The notes: generated by a model from the sequence alone, not told the origin. A DNA stretch of 64,000 bases from Haladaptatus pallidirubidus (GCF_020700235.1 NZ_CP085302.1:62001-126000), one strand, 5' to 3'; positions 45,845-54,964 are shown, counted from the first letter of the stretch. A program made the numbers and translations.

Positions 45845-47160
45845 TGTTGTTGAATACCCTCCCCGTAAAGCGGAGTATCGAAGTAGGTTTCAGTGTCGTA
45901 CTCGGCGAGTTCAGGGTTGTCGGCGAGTGCGGTGAACGATTCGAGGAATCCGACTTTCGTGAGTTCTAGCATTCGACCAAGGCCTTTCTGACCCAAGTCG
46001 TCTGTCTGGTAGGCAACTTCATACAGCATACCCGCGGCGCTGTCGCCTCCGTTCGCAATGTTCGGACAAAGCGCGTCGAGGTAGGAACCCCACAGTGGGT
46101 AGTACCCATAACGAGTGATGCTGTCGAAGATGCTGCTGCCACGTTCGGCTAATGCCTCGATTACGAGCGAGTTCAGCTTGATCGAGCGCGTGCTCGTTTC
46201 GTAATCGAGGAAGGGGTTGACGGCCTCCGTAATCGGTGTGTGGTCGTCCGGATAGAACGGTGAGCGATCGAGGTAGTCCTCACCATATGGCGCCATCACG
46301 CTCATCAATGTCTGTTTCTGGGGCTTGTTTCCGGTACCGGAGTCCGGATAGAGATTCCCGCCTTTATGATGATGTGTGATCGCATAGTCGGGGTTCGCCT
46401 CGTTGAACGACCTGGTCACTGCTCGGATTTCTGGTGTGAGCCGAAGTCCACTTGCAAACAGCGTGTGACCCTGGTAGGGCATATCGAGGTACCGTTGGTT
46501 GTACCACCACTCCTCCCGGTCATCTGTTCGAGGATTGAATTCTGACGGGGGCCGGATATTGAAGTCCCGGTTCATGTCATAGCCCGGGTCACCGGCTGGA
46601 TAGGTGGAATGGTAATATGGCTTATATCTCGACTCCCCATTCCACGCTTGGGTGTTTTGTCGTCGGCCAACCCATTCAGCATCACCGTTGCCATCATAGT
46701 CGTAGTGGTACATCGCACCGTCTGGGTTGACTCGGGGAATGATGGTGAATGACAGATTCTCGAGAATGTGATCGACCTGCTGGGAGTTACTCATTCCAAG
46801 CGATTTGATCACTTTGAGCGCGACTTCTGTCCCGGTTGCTTCGTCGCCATGGATTTGTGTGATTAAGTGAACCTCTGTATCGCCATCACCGACTTTCACT
46901 TCCCAAAGTGGGTCGTTTCGTCCTGCGGAGCGGCCGATCTCGCGTAGTGAGACACGGTCGCTTTTTTGCTCGATCTTTGTGAGCTCTTTTGTAAGCTCAG
47001 CGTTGGTATGGAACGCATTGAGGTTGATCGATTTGGGGCTACCAAGTTTTGGCCCGCCGGGACGGTATTTCTCTCGATCGGTATTTGCGGTTGCTGTTCC
47101 AATTGTTGTCAAGCCAACTGTTAGGCTACCGGTTGTTTTAAGGAAATTTCTACGGTTCAT
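45841..47160 (-). CDS. Tat-exported M14 zinc carboxypeptidase
   Basis: 439 aa from the ATG at 47160, which starts exactly with the Tat motif NRRNFLKTTG; 16 further codons upstream are dispensable. The M14 zinc motif HxxE is H104/E107 (QIHGDEATGTE); RVNPDGAMYHYDYDG and ITHHHKGGNLYPD give the substrate Arg/Asn and third-ligand-type regions. It would trim C-terminal residues from peptides released by the subtilase, whose gene it overlaps by 4 bp. Whether the catalytic Glu near the C-terminus is kept (SLVIEALAERG) is likely but not proven. Confidence 0.88.
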   Translation of the reverse strand: MNRRNFLKTTGSLTVGLTTIGTATANTDREKYRPGGPKLGSPKSINLNAFHTNAELTKELTKIEQKSDRVSLREIGRSAGRNDPLWEVKVGDGDTEVHLITQIHGDEATGTEVALKVIKSLGMSNSQQVDHILENLSFTIIPRVNPDGAMYHYDYDGNGDAEWVGRRQNTQAWNGESRYKPYYHSTYPAGDPGYDMNRDFNIRPPSEFNPRTDDREEWWYNQRYLDMPYQGHTLFASGLRLTPEIRAVTRSFNEANPDYAITHHHKGGNLYPDSGTGNKPQKQTLMSVMAPYGEDYLDRSPFYPDDHTPITEAVNPFLDYETSTRSIKLNSLVIEALAERGSSIFDSITRYGYYPLWGSYLDALCPNIANGGDSAAGMLYEVAYQTDDLGQKGLGRMLELTKVGFLESFTALADNPELAEYDTETYFDTPLYGEGIQQQ

Positions 47161-47273
47161 TATGGTTGAGTGATGGGTGGGAAGAGAAGAGATGGTCTTG
47201 CGTACCACTTTCTCTTCACTAAATAATTAAAAATCATAACTACTTAATTCTATGTGAGTACATTTAAGCCTAT

Positions 47274-47786
47274 TTAGTTAAGATAAAGCATAAGAAGGGT
47301 GAATTTAGATAGTTCAATGGCTAAAGTAGTCCTCTTCAACGGTCGTAGCAACTGGATCAAATTAGAGTGAGCGCAGTGCCGCGAGGTGTCGAGGGCGTCC
47401 GTCCAGCGGATGAATGTCGCTCCGTGATCCGCGTCGCCGAACTCGTGATACTGCCAGGCGTGGATGAGTTCGTGGCGCACGGTCGCACTGAACTGGTCCC
47501 AGCTGTGTTGTTCGTAGGCCGTCCGGGTCAGCGCAATCGTGATCTCCTCTGTTGCAGGGTCGTACTTCGTGACGCCTGCCTGTCGTTGAGCTCGGTGTGA
47601 GACCTCCCACTCAATCGCTTCAACCGGCAGATCTGGGAAATGCACAGCGGCGACGTTCGTTGCGTGCTGCTGTGCTCGGTCGAGGAGGGCTGTCGGTGTC
47701 TCGGGAGTATCGTCGGTCACTGCGTTCGCGCTTTCTGTGAGCGTTTGCTGGTCGGTGATCTCCGAGACCGTCAATTGGCGTGCCAT
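47274..47786 (-). CDS. SprT-like zinc peptidase (copy c, zinc ribbon lost)
   Basis: SprT/Spartan-like domain, 170 aa. The HExxH metal site is VRHELIHAWQYHEFG with a third His downstream (DADHGATFIRW). After DTSRHC the family continues with a CxxC zinc ribbon (preserved in copy f at 61856), but here the last ~30 residues are unrelated, so the C-terminal part is lost. Starts MARQLTVSEITDQQTLTES, 24 nt after a SWIM remnant. Spartan relatives act on DNA-protein crosslinks; the role in haloarchaea is unknown. Confidence 0.75.
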   Translation of the reverse strand: MARQLTVSEITDQQTLTESANAVTDDTPETPTALLDRAQQHATNVAAVHFPDLPVEAIEWEVSHRAQRQAGVTKYDPATEEITIALTRTAYEQHSWDQFSATVRHELIHAWQYHEFGDADHGATFIRWTDALDTSRHCAHSNLIQLLRPLKRTTLAIELSKFTLLMLYLN

Positions 47787-47810
47787 GGAGAAAAAGGGCT
47801 GAAGCGGTGG

Positions 47811-47905
47811 TTAGTTCGGCAGTTCCTTCCGTCCCGTTCGCACGCACGGCCAGCACGGGAAGCCACCGAGTCATTACAGTCACAATTTTCTGGCTCAGCA
47901 TCGTC
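47811..47905 (-). pseudogene. SWIM protein C-terminal remnant (copy c)
   Basis: Encodes DAEPENCDCND and, after a one-base shift, GGFPCWPCVRTGRKELPN stop, the C-terminal cysteine cluster found in copies d, e and g. The SWIM core itself is gone. Lies directly before the SprT gene. Confidence 0.6.
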
Positions 47906-48020
47906 CTACCATGAGTGTTAACCAAAGTCTCGACAAGATTGGCTATCAATGCTATCCTATGAGAAATTTTTATGCTAAACACGGCTATCGAGTAGCCGAG
48001 ATTTCGGTCTTCAGGCTGAT

Positions 48021-48740
48021 TCAAGCGAGCAATCGCAGCGCAACACAATACATCGTTCCGGCTGATTCTTCACCGATAACTGTTGCAATGCGTTCGGCTT
48101 CCGAAGCCAAGCACTCATCCAGTTCGTTTGGTAGTCGCGAACTCATAGAGAGTGTTGCACTAGTATGGGCCTCAATATGGCTCGCAGTCCATGGAACTGG
48201 TTCCAGTAAGATTTGTTTGCTGTCGAATTTCCAGCCGTACCCCATAAATAGTCGGCGAAGCACTACCTCTGGATAGAATGTTAGTGCCGGTCGACCCGTC
48301 GCTATCTCCGTCGCAGCATTCTCTAGGGCAAAGAGTTCACGGATGGCAGCGTCGTCAGGTGGTGGATTGTAGTCGTTGATTATGAGATGACAACCAGGAG
48401 CTGCGACCCGTGTCAACTCGGCTGCGACGAATTCAAGTGATGCAGGTTCAAGTACGTTGAAGAGTCCATGAGCGGTGATGATTTCGACCGAGTCATTATC
48501 GATCGGGAGGCGACAAAGGTCTGCTTCCAAAATGGCGGTACGCTCAGCTTCGTCGCTATCGATCCGCTCGTGGACAGCATTCGCGTGCTCAGGGTTATCT
48601 GTGACAGCGTAGACGTGACTGGCGTCGGCTGCGAGCAGACCGGCCGTCATGTTACCGAAACCCGCCCCGGCCTCGAGGCAGACTGCCCCCGTAACTGGCT
48701 GATCAGCAAGTGCAGACGTAACGGTCTGAGGGATATCCAT
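48021..48740 (-). CDS. SAM-dependent methyltransferase (class I)
   Basis: 239 aa if started at 48740 (MDIPQTVTSALADQPVTG); the longer frame from 48857 overlaps the neighbouring gene. SAM-binding motif I is VCLEAGAGFGNMTAGLL, motif II VYAVTDNPEHA, and LFNVLEPASLEFVAAELTRV then GCHLIINDYNPP follow. The substrate is not apparent. Located 28 nt after the aldo/keto reductase gene and probably co-transcribed with it. Confidence 0.8.
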   Translation of the reverse strand: MDIPQTVTSALADQPVTGAVCLEAGAGFGNMTAGLLAADASHVYAVTDNPEHANAVHERIDSDEAERTAILEADLCRLPIDNDSVEIITAHGLFNVLEPASLEFVAAELTRVAAPGCHLIINDYNPPPDDAAIRELFALENAATEIATGRPALTFYPEVVLRRLFMGYGWKFDSKQILLEPVPWTASHIEAHTSATLSMSSRLPNELDECLASEAERIATVIGEESAGTMYCVALRLLA

Positions 48741-48768
48741 GGTCGGGTCAGAAATGAACTTTCTGTGG

Positions 48769-49653
48769 TCAATGATGGAGCTGCTCAGGGACGGGACTTT
48801 GCTCGTGACGCACTTGCTCGATAAGTGAGCGCTGGGCAGCTTCTTCCATTCCGTCATAGCGCTCAGCCGCGTCCAGTACCATGGCGACTAGCTTTGGGTC
48901 ACCTGGATTGATAACACTCGTTAATTCCTGTGCGGCGGCGAAGTCGAATCGCTTTTTGATTTCAGCAGGCGTATCAACCGGCTCGTACCAGTTAGCGTAT
49001 GGACGGTCGTTTTCAGGAAGTTCAGCAGTCGAGGGCCATGGTCTCTTTGCGAAGGCTTTGATACCGAGCGTTCCGATGTCCGCATCGTTTGCACGATTGA
49101 GGACTGCTTCGTAGTCGTACTCGTCGTCGTCCTTGCCTGCGACCACTGGGTTCATTGGAAACATCACCGTTTCGAGATCATTGATGCGCTCGATGGCATC
49201 TTGGATGAGCTGTGGATTCCCATGACTTGTCAATCCAATGTGGTTAATGCGTCCCTCGTCCTTGGCCTCTCGAAACGCTTCGAGTGCGCCTCCATCGCCT
49301 AGTATCGTTTCCAATTCGTCGTCGTATTCGAGACCGTGAATTTGATACAGATCAATGTGCCCGACGCCAAGCCGGTTAAGCGACTGTTCGAGTTTGCGTT
49401 TCGCTCCCTCATATCCCCGTTCCTGTGTCTTACAGCCGAGAAATATCTTCTCGCGATGCTGGCGGAGTTTTGGTCCCAATTTGAGTTCTGCATCTCCGTA
49501 AGTCGGTGCGACATCGAAGTGGTTGACGCCATAGTCGAGCATGAGTTCGACCATCTGGTTCGCTCCCTCCTGCTCGAGCCAGTTGAGCGCGATGGCACCG
49601 AATGTCATGATGGAACTGTCGTGGCCAGTCGTACCCAAAGAACGCGTTTGCAT
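48769..49653 (-). CDS. Aldo/keto reductase
   Basis: 294-aa NADPH-dependent oxidoreductase. The catalytic tetrad can be assigned: Asp in NHFDVAPTYGDAE, Tyr in the same segment, Lys in FLGCKTQERG and His in YQIHGLEYDD. C-terminal VINPGDPKLVAMVLDAAERY is typical of the haloarchaeal aldo/keto reductase family. Appears intact. Confidence 0.88.
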   Translation of the reverse strand: MQTRSLGTTGHDSSIMTFGAIALNWLEQEGANQMVELMLDYGVNHFDVAPTYGDAELKLGPKLRQHREKIFLGCKTQERGYEGAKRKLEQSLNRLGVGHIDLYQIHGLEYDDELETILGDGGALEAFREAKDEGRINHIGLTSHGNPQLIQDAIERINDLETVMFPMNPVVAGKDDDEYDYEAVLNRANDADIGTLGIKAFAKRPWPSTAELPENDRPYANWYEPVDTPAEIKKRFDFAAAQELTSVINPGDPKLVAMVLDAAERYDGMEEAAQRSLIEQVRHEQSPVPEQLHH

Positions 49654-49805
49654 AGTAGACGGTTGCTGCTAGTCCACAAAAGCGTATGGCTCGGAGAATT
49701 ACTCGCCTTGTTTGGGTACGATCCTGATGATGGTAGATAGTGATTTGATGGTTGCGATGACAGACAAGAGAAACGCGATATTCGCAGCTAATATGCAAAT
49801 AAAAC

Positions 49806-50000
49806 GACTGATGATGATATTCTTCGGGTGGTTGGGAATTGAAGGCTCCAGCGATGACCGCTCGGTGGGTTGCGGATACAGTTGCAATGGAGCGGCGACC
49901 AGTGCATCGACGGCTCGAGGAGTTGCATGAGGATGGAGAGGTTGAGCGCGGGAAGTTGAGTCCGCGGGTTGTTATCTGGTGGGTTTCAGAGAACGAGTGA
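49806..50000 (+). pseudogene. Winged-helix regulator, decayed copy 2
   Basis: Nucleotide match to copy 1 (1556 on): DDDILRVVG, then frameshifted MTARWVADTVAMERRPVHRR-like sequence and, in another frame, RGKLSPRVVIWWVSENE to a TGA at 49998. At least one frame change (an early TGA after VGN) breaks it. Its intact C-terminus shows what copy 1 has lost. Confidence 0.6.
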
Positions 50001-50014
50001 ATAGATTCCCTAAT

Positions 50015-50137
50015 TTATGAATTACGTCGAAAGGCATAGTGACAGACAGGACACTTTCGTTCAAGTTTATCAATCATGCAATCACTTGTCTTACCGGTCC
50101 ATCCACAGTCAGGACATTGAGTGAGGCCAGTACCCAT
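50015..50137 (-). CDS. CPxCG-type zinc-finger microprotein (40 aa)
   Basis: Reads MGTGLTQCPDCGWTG at the start and KCPVCHYAFRRNS at the end, two CPxC knuckles about 20 residues apart. This is the layout of the haloarchaeal one-domain CPxCG microproteins, which are small proteins with regulatory effects. It is followed by no other gene on its strand; upstream 50138-50496 is otherwise empty, though a 33-codon frame at 50323 on the other strand was considered. Size makes certainty moderate. Confidence 0.6.
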   Translation of the reverse strand: MGTGLTQCPDCGWTGKTSDCMIDKLERKCPVCHYAFRRNS

Positions 50138-50496
50138 TTCATTACATAATGAACCCCCAGTATCAACTACTTTGGGAACGCAAGAAGTATCGTGATTCGA
50201 CGACCAAATCGATGGGAATATCTCCTAAGATATAAGTACATATGAATATAATTGTAGAAATTTAACATCTCAGATCGAAGGCTGGATAGAGGCATTCTAT
50301 TTTGCGATGAGTGTTCGACGAGATGACTCTCACCTATCTCGTTCAAGAGCCTAAGCCAGCGAATGTGGTTGCAATCATGGAATTGCTTGAATCCTCCAAG
50401 ATGATCAAAATTATGAAACATTAAGTCTATAACCCTATTCAGTTGGAATTTTGGGATATAGCACGGTAGGTTCTCACTGTATGCGGGCGAACTAAT

Positions 50497-51123
50497 CTAC
50501 ACGGGACCGTTCATGAATTCCTTAAGTATCGTGCCTTCTGCTCGGTGGAGGATACCGCTCGCTGTCGCTTTATTCACATTCAGGTCGGCCGCGAGGTCGG
50601 TTAGCGTACACCGGCGTGGCGAATCGTAATAGCCGCGATCGATCGCCGCCGTGACGAACTGGCGTTGTCGATCCGTGAGTAGTTCGTCCGGATCGGTCGA
50701 CTGTAAAATCGAGACGATTTCGTACGAGATATCGGCGGCTTCGAGTTCGTCCGTAAATTGCGCCAGTTGGTCGTGTGTGGTCGTTGCTTCGGTGAGTACC
50801 CACCCGTTTCGGATGAGCATCGGAAACGGAGGCGGAGTAGCCGACTCACGTGCTGCACGACCGGGGGCAGGCTCTGACTGTTGGATGAATTGAACCAACA
50901 GTTCTCGGTCACTGTCGTGTAACACGTCATAGGATTGTACGTCCGGATCGGTCTCGAAGCATCGACGGGCGATCTCGTGATCAAGCCCGGTTATCTTGAC
51001 GAGCGTCACGTGACCGTCCTCCGTAGAAAAGGAGGTCAAAAGCGTAAATTCGGCGGTCGGGTACTCGGTTGAGAGCGACGCAAGACTGCCGAACGCTTCT
51101 ACTTTCATTCGAACAGTAGGCAT
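50497..51123 (-). CDS. HTH-10 (bacterioopsin-activator type) regulator
   Basis: 208-aa haloarchaeal regulator. Residues ~1-150 form the conserved beta-rich sensor domain, and ~153-205 the HTH: LTDRQRQFVTAAIDRGYYDS, TLTDLAADLNVNKATASGIL and HRAEGTILKEF. It precedes the copper-oxidase genes on the same strand side (transcribed away from its own upstream gap) and could regulate them. A GCAAACGTGGTT-like site about 50 nt upstream of its start recalls the motif before the oxidase gene. Confidence 0.85.
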   Translation of the reverse strand: MPTVRMKVEAFGSLASLSTEYPTAEFTLLTSFSTEDGHVTLVKITGLDHEIARRCFETDPDVQSYDVLHDSDRELLVQFIQQSEPAPGRAARESATPPPFPMLIRNGWVLTEATTTHDQLAQFTDELEAADISYEIVSILQSTDPDELLTDRQRQFVTAAIDRGYYDSPRRCTLTDLAADLNVNKATASGILHRAEGTILKEFMNGPV

Positions 51124-51442
51124 AGTCTCTGCTACGCCGACCTCGCGTTTCAGCCTGCCGCAAACGTGGTTTCTAATGTTTATAGGATGCGATAGCTGCT
51201 CGGCTGTGAACGTGCAAAGGAGTTATCGAAGCACTGCTCCGATGTCGTCGGTGACTGGTCGATTCCCACGACGTTCGACTTGAGTGTCCCAACGGATACC
51301 TGTGGTCTCCTCAAACGAACGAAGGACGAGCTGATCAAGAACTACATATCAAGTATTGCTAGTGTTGTACCACACCCGGACGAATTGTTCGGACGCCGAA
51401 GCTCCGGCACGTCATCACGGCCCTGTATGCGATCATCTACGA
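51124..51442. other. Intergenic region with possible HTH promoter
   Basis: Contains TTTATAGG at about 51179, a plausible TATA box for the HTH gene at 51123, and CGCAAACGTGGTT at about 51169. No gene found otherwise. Confidence 0.35.
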
Positions 51443-51841
51443 CTACTGCCGGACAGAGTGGACCAACAGGATCACGATACCGACTGCAGTGACCGCTGCT
51501 GTCAGTTCTATGACTCCTATCTGTGGATCCACTGCCCCGGTCACGTTCGGGAAGCTTACGAGCCGAGTAAGCACCCACGCAGACGCGATCAGGAGGTTGA
51601 ACAGGATACCGAAACGAATCATCCACGTTCCAGGTCCAAACAGGAGTCTGACACCGAGCAGTCCCTGACCGATCGACACGACGAGGAAGAGTATTCCAGG
51701 GAGGAACGCGAACACGATTTTATCCGGCATCAGCCAGAGGTGAATCGCCTGGGAGGTGAACGCGAGTGCCGCTGCAGCGTACAGAATCATCGATTCGTTC
51801 TCGATAAGCGATATCTTACTAGTCTCCGTCATGGTCGCCAT
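51443..51841 (-). CDS. Four-helix membrane protein next to multicopper oxidase
   Basis: 132-aa hydrophobic protein with four predicted helices (MILYAAAALAFTSQAIHLWL; VFAFLPGILFLVVSIGQGLL; FGILFNLLIASAWVLTRLV; LTAAVTAVGIVILLVHSV). No family recognised. It begins 1 nt after the oxidase stop and is surely in the same operon; it may anchor or assist copper handling. Confidence 0.65.
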   Translation of the reverse strand: MATMTETSKISLIENESMILYAAAALAFTSQAIHLWLMPDKIVFAFLPGILFLVVSIGQGLLGVRLLFGPGTWMIRFGILFNLLIASAWVLTRLVSFPNVTGAVDPQIGVIELTAAVTAVGIVILLVHSVRQ

Positions 51842-51842
51842 C

Positions 51843-53393
51843 TCAGCGCACCTCGAAGTTCGACATCATCATCATGTCCTCGTGCTCCAGGTTGTGACAG
51901 TGGAACACGTACTTCCCCCTGTACGGCCCGAATCGGGCGAGTACGCGAACGGTTCCGCCCTCGAGGAAGATGGTATCCTTCCACCCGGCGTCGTACGGAC
52001 CAGGTGGGTCGCCGTCGCGAGAGAGTACCTTGAAATGAACAAGGTGAAGGTGGATCGGATGAGCGGGATCGCCGCTGAGCTCCCAGATCTCTGTCTCCCC
52101 GAGGCGCGGATTGGCATCGATGCGGTACGGATCAAACTCTTTGCCATTTATCGTCGACATTCCGCCGAACAGACCCGCGTTGAAATCGAACCGACGCGTG
52201 ATCTCGGCATCGTCGGGGGTCTGCGATTCTCCCTTGGTCGCGAGCTGATCCGGAATCTCGCTTTCGTCGGCTTCCTCCCGCGTTACCTCGAAGCGCATCA
52301 CGTCCGAGAGCCGACCATCACCACGGAGATTCTAGAGCGTCACCTCAGTTCCCACCGGATACTCCGAGAAGTCCACGATCACGTCGAAGCGTTCCCCCTG
52401 TGAGACGACGAGCGTGTCGTGGGAGATGGGTTCCGTGAGTAGTCCGCCATCGCTGCCGATTTGCACGATCGGCGCGCCGTTCGAGAGCGCCAGCTCGTAC
52501 GCACGGGCGTTCGAAGCGTTCAGGATTCTGAATCGATACGCCGCATTGGCGACGTCCATCCGTGGCCACGGCGCGCCGTTCACGAGGTTCGTATCACCGA
52601 AGACGCCGCTGACCATCCGGAAACCAGTGCTCGCGAGCACACCAGGTTCGCCTAACAGAGTGGGGTCGATCGACGGGTAGTAGAGCTCACCGTCCTCTCT
52701 GAACGTTCGGTCGGCGATCATCAACGGGACGTCCCGCTCATCACTGGGCAACGGGAGGTCATCCTCGGCGTCGTCGCGGATGATGTAGAAGCCAGCAAGC
52801 CCCTTGTAGACCTGTGGCCCCGTGAAGTCCATTCGGTGATCGTGGTACCAGAGCGTCGCCGGCCGCTGGCCGTTGGGGTACCGGTACTCCTTCTCGCCGT
52901 GAGTAACGCCGCCGACGGTCCCAGCGACATGATGGTCGGGAATCTCATCATGATCGAGATCCGGCGGAAATATCAGATCCGTCGGGTAACCGTCGCTCTC
53001 GGGCGGCGTGACGCCGCCGTGGAGGTGCGTTGAGACCGGAACGGGGAGTTCGTTTTTCTGCGTAATCACGACCTCGCGGTCGCGTCTGGCCTCGATTGTC
53101 GGCCCGGGAAAGACGCCGTCGTAACCCCAGATCGTTGTCTCGTAGCCTGGGAGGATCTCGGTCGTCGCCGCTCGTTGCGTCAGCTCGTAGTAGTCGGTCG
53201 TCTCGTCGGTGTGCTCAGGTTTCAGAACCGGCGGCACCGGTAACGAAACCTGAAACCGCTCCACGTGCGGGCTCTTGATCCGCATCGGTTCGAGGACGCG
53301 ACCCAACGGCCTCGAGGCCACCCCGAGTGGGAGACCGAATCCGACGCCGACCGTTGCTCCCGTTTTCAATATATCTCTACGGGTGAACGTCAT
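51843..53393 (-). pseudogene. Multicopper oxidase with in-frame TAG
   Basis: Tat-exported laccase/CotA-like oxidase (about 516 codons). Signal FTRRDILKTGATVG. Copper motifs in order: STHLHGGV, LWYHDHRMD, HPIHLHLVHF and FHCHNLEHEDMMMM (type-1 site with axial Met), so all four copper sites are preserved. An in-frame TAG at 52332-52334 (TEVTL stop NLRGDG) separates a 353-aa N-terminal frame from a frame resuming at 52301. Every other feature is intact, so the lesion is recent, or the TAG is somehow decoded. Confidence 0.8.
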
Positions 53394-53507
53394 CCGGTGC
53401 CTTCCTCGGTCCCTATCACAGTCGCCGGTATCTGGCGCGTTTGGTGGGATCGCTCCCCGCTCGAACTCAGTGTCATCAATCGTTCACAGGTCTCAAAAGC
53501 GATTCAA

Positions 53508-53527
53508 CGTTTACGCAAACATGTTGC
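53508..53527. promoter_or_regulatory. Shared motif CGTTTACGCAAACATGTTGC before the oxidase gene
   Basis: This 20-bp sequence lies 115 bp before the oxidase start. The same motif with one mismatch is at 54361-54380, 94 bp before the next minus-strand gene. Its centre CAAACATGTTG is near-palindromic, as expected for an operator. The rest of 53394-53688 shows no gene. Confidence 0.45.
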
Positions 53528-53688
53528 CGAACGCCGCGATTCTAGCGACAACATGCGTGTCGCACCGAGTTGTCGCTCCCTGAGTCGGTCGCACCGGTAC
53601 CAAATACGTCTCGGCCACCAGTTGCCGTAATCAGACGATGACACTACATCCCTGGCAGTCCAAACGGATGGGCGATTCCAAAGCCAGC

Positions 53689-54267
53689 TTACCTCGTCGT
53701 CGGGTCGACCGAGTACCATGACGTCGAGTCCGTACCCAGCAGGGTCGCCTTCCAGAGCAAGTCCGAAAGCTTCCACGCGAGGACGGCAGCCAGGCCCTGT
53801 CCCATGCGTCGGATGCGCGTATTCTGAAATGCCGTAAAGTGCCAGTCGCCGTCTCGTTTCGTTGCGACGAGCGTCTGGATCGAATCGCGTTCCGAGACGG
53901 GAGTCGATTTGCCGGATGGTATCGTCCCCCCGACCGCGTGTAACACTGCCACGTCCGGCGCCGCGAACGCCACGTCCTCGACCTGTCCAACTAGTCGCGT
54001 TCCTTTGAGCCACCTGTCGAAGAGTTCCTGGTGGAACGAGTCGATCTCCTCGCGCCCATGGAGGTGAGTCCCGTCGAACCCGATGAGGTCGCCGTCTTCC
54101 GCGAAGACGCTCGCGAAGGCGGCACCGCTACCCTGATTCCAGCCGTCCATCAACTTCTGATACAATTTGCGGACGGCGGCTTCGTCGGCGCTCGCGGATT
54201 CCTCCTCTCCAGGGGTAGTTACGTTACTATTCGTCGAATCTCCGTCCGTGTCCGTTGATTTGATCAT
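53689..54267 (-). CDS. SgcJ/EcaC (SnoaL-like) family protein
   Basis: 192-aa protein with a cone-shaped NTF2-like domain from about residue 28: AAVRKLYQKLMDGWNQGSGA, ASVFAEDGDLIGFDG, REEIDSFHQELFDRW and VAVLHAVGGTIPSG. Family members are small oxidoreductase or isomerase-like proteins of uncertain chemistry. The gene appears intact with an acidic N-terminal tail. It shares an upstream motif with the oxidase gene. Confidence 0.75.
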   Translation of the reverse strand: MIKSTDTDGDSTNSNVTTPGEEESASADEAAVRKLYQKLMDGWNQGSGAAFASVFAEDGDLIGFDGTHLHGREEIDSFHQELFDRWLKGTRLVGQVEDVAFAAPDVAVLHAVGGTIPSGKSTPVSERDSIQTLVATKRDGDWHFTAFQNTRIRRMGQGLAAVLAWKLSDLLWKATLLGTDSTSWYSVDPTTR

Positions 54268-54647
54268 GTCGGTACCAGAAGTCCGGTTTGACGGTGAAGT
54301 TGAATCACGATGTCAGTGAACCCGGATCCTCAAGTGCCGTTGGTGCGACAGGGCTACCAGCGTTTCCGCAAACATGTTGCGCTCGCGGCGCACCAGCCTA
54401 CCCCAGATTAACAGGCTGCAAACAGTTCATACTGCTCGATTACAAACCACACTCCGGGTATCGCTCTATGCACATCAGGGAGACAGTGCATATCGACCCG
54501 ACAAGCTCGAAGAACTTCGTGAGATCGTTTGTGAGGGAGTCGACGAAGAGTAAGTAATTGCATTGAGATCGGAGTCAACATGACGAGCAGGGACGTTTAG
54601 GGTGAAAGCGAGTGAGGACGAGATTCTCAACAGTAGTATCAAGAATA
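54268..54647. other. Intergenic region with coding traces
   Basis: Holds the second copy of the 20-bp motif (54361-54380). A startless plus-strand frame ends at about 54555 with GDSAYRPDKLEELREIVCEG, protein-like but unassigned. From 54580 a third trace of the winged-helix gene appears (GACGAGCAGGGACG shared with the area before 1556). All are remnants. Confidence 0.4.
54361..54380. promoter_or_regulatory. Shared motif CGTTTCCGCAAACATGTTGC before the SgcJ-like gene
   Basis: Second copy of the motif at 53508 (one mismatch), at a similar distance upstream of a minus-strand start. The pair suggests common control of the oxidase and SgcJ-like genes. Confidence 0.45.
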
Positions 54648-54887
54648 TTATTCGGGGCAATTTGTCGTAGAGAAGATCGAAAGGTGTGGGTTTTCTAAAT
54701 CAACTCCGGGATCTCCGATCTGAAAGCTGAGACCAATACAGTCAGCATCTTGCTTAGAGAAATCAAAACTTCGCGCATCCTCTCGTGATTGGTTATCTTT
54801 CCAAGCAGAGACGATATACGGGGCGGGTTTCGACGAATAGCCTTCGAACATAATTCCAGTTGCTCCATTTGAGGGAGCGGCTTTCAT
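54648..54887 (-). CDS. Hypothetical protein (79 aa)
   Basis: Open frame MKAAPSNGATGIMFEGYSSK through SFDFSKQDADCIGLSFQIGD. No family recognised. Sequence is not strongly acidic, and no promoter is obvious; could be a real small gene or a remnant. Confidence 0.3.
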   Translation of the reverse strand: MKAAPSNGATGIMFEGYSSKPAPYIVSAWKDNQSREDARSFDFSKQDADCIGLSFQIGDPGVDLENPHLSIFSTTNCPE

Positions 54888-54964
54888 CCGCTTTGAGGCT
54901 TACCAGACTCTGTGACCATCTTTTTCAATTAGTACATGAACTGTATGTGGTTGATACAAGTCGT

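Noticed and set aside
50323..50424. 33-aa plus-strand frame MTLTYLVQEPKPANVV...
   Set aside because: Could be a helix-turn-helix remnant, but no homologous pattern can be confirmed.
52332..52334. TAG in the copper oxidase decoded as pyrrolysine
   Set aside because: No Pyl tRNA, PylS or methylamine methyltransferase genes are visible, and other genes here end in different nonsense codons.
53504..54013. 169-aa Arg/Gly-rich protein
   Set aside because: Antisense-frame shadow of the SgcJ-like gene; composition is basic, unlike haloarchaeal proteins.
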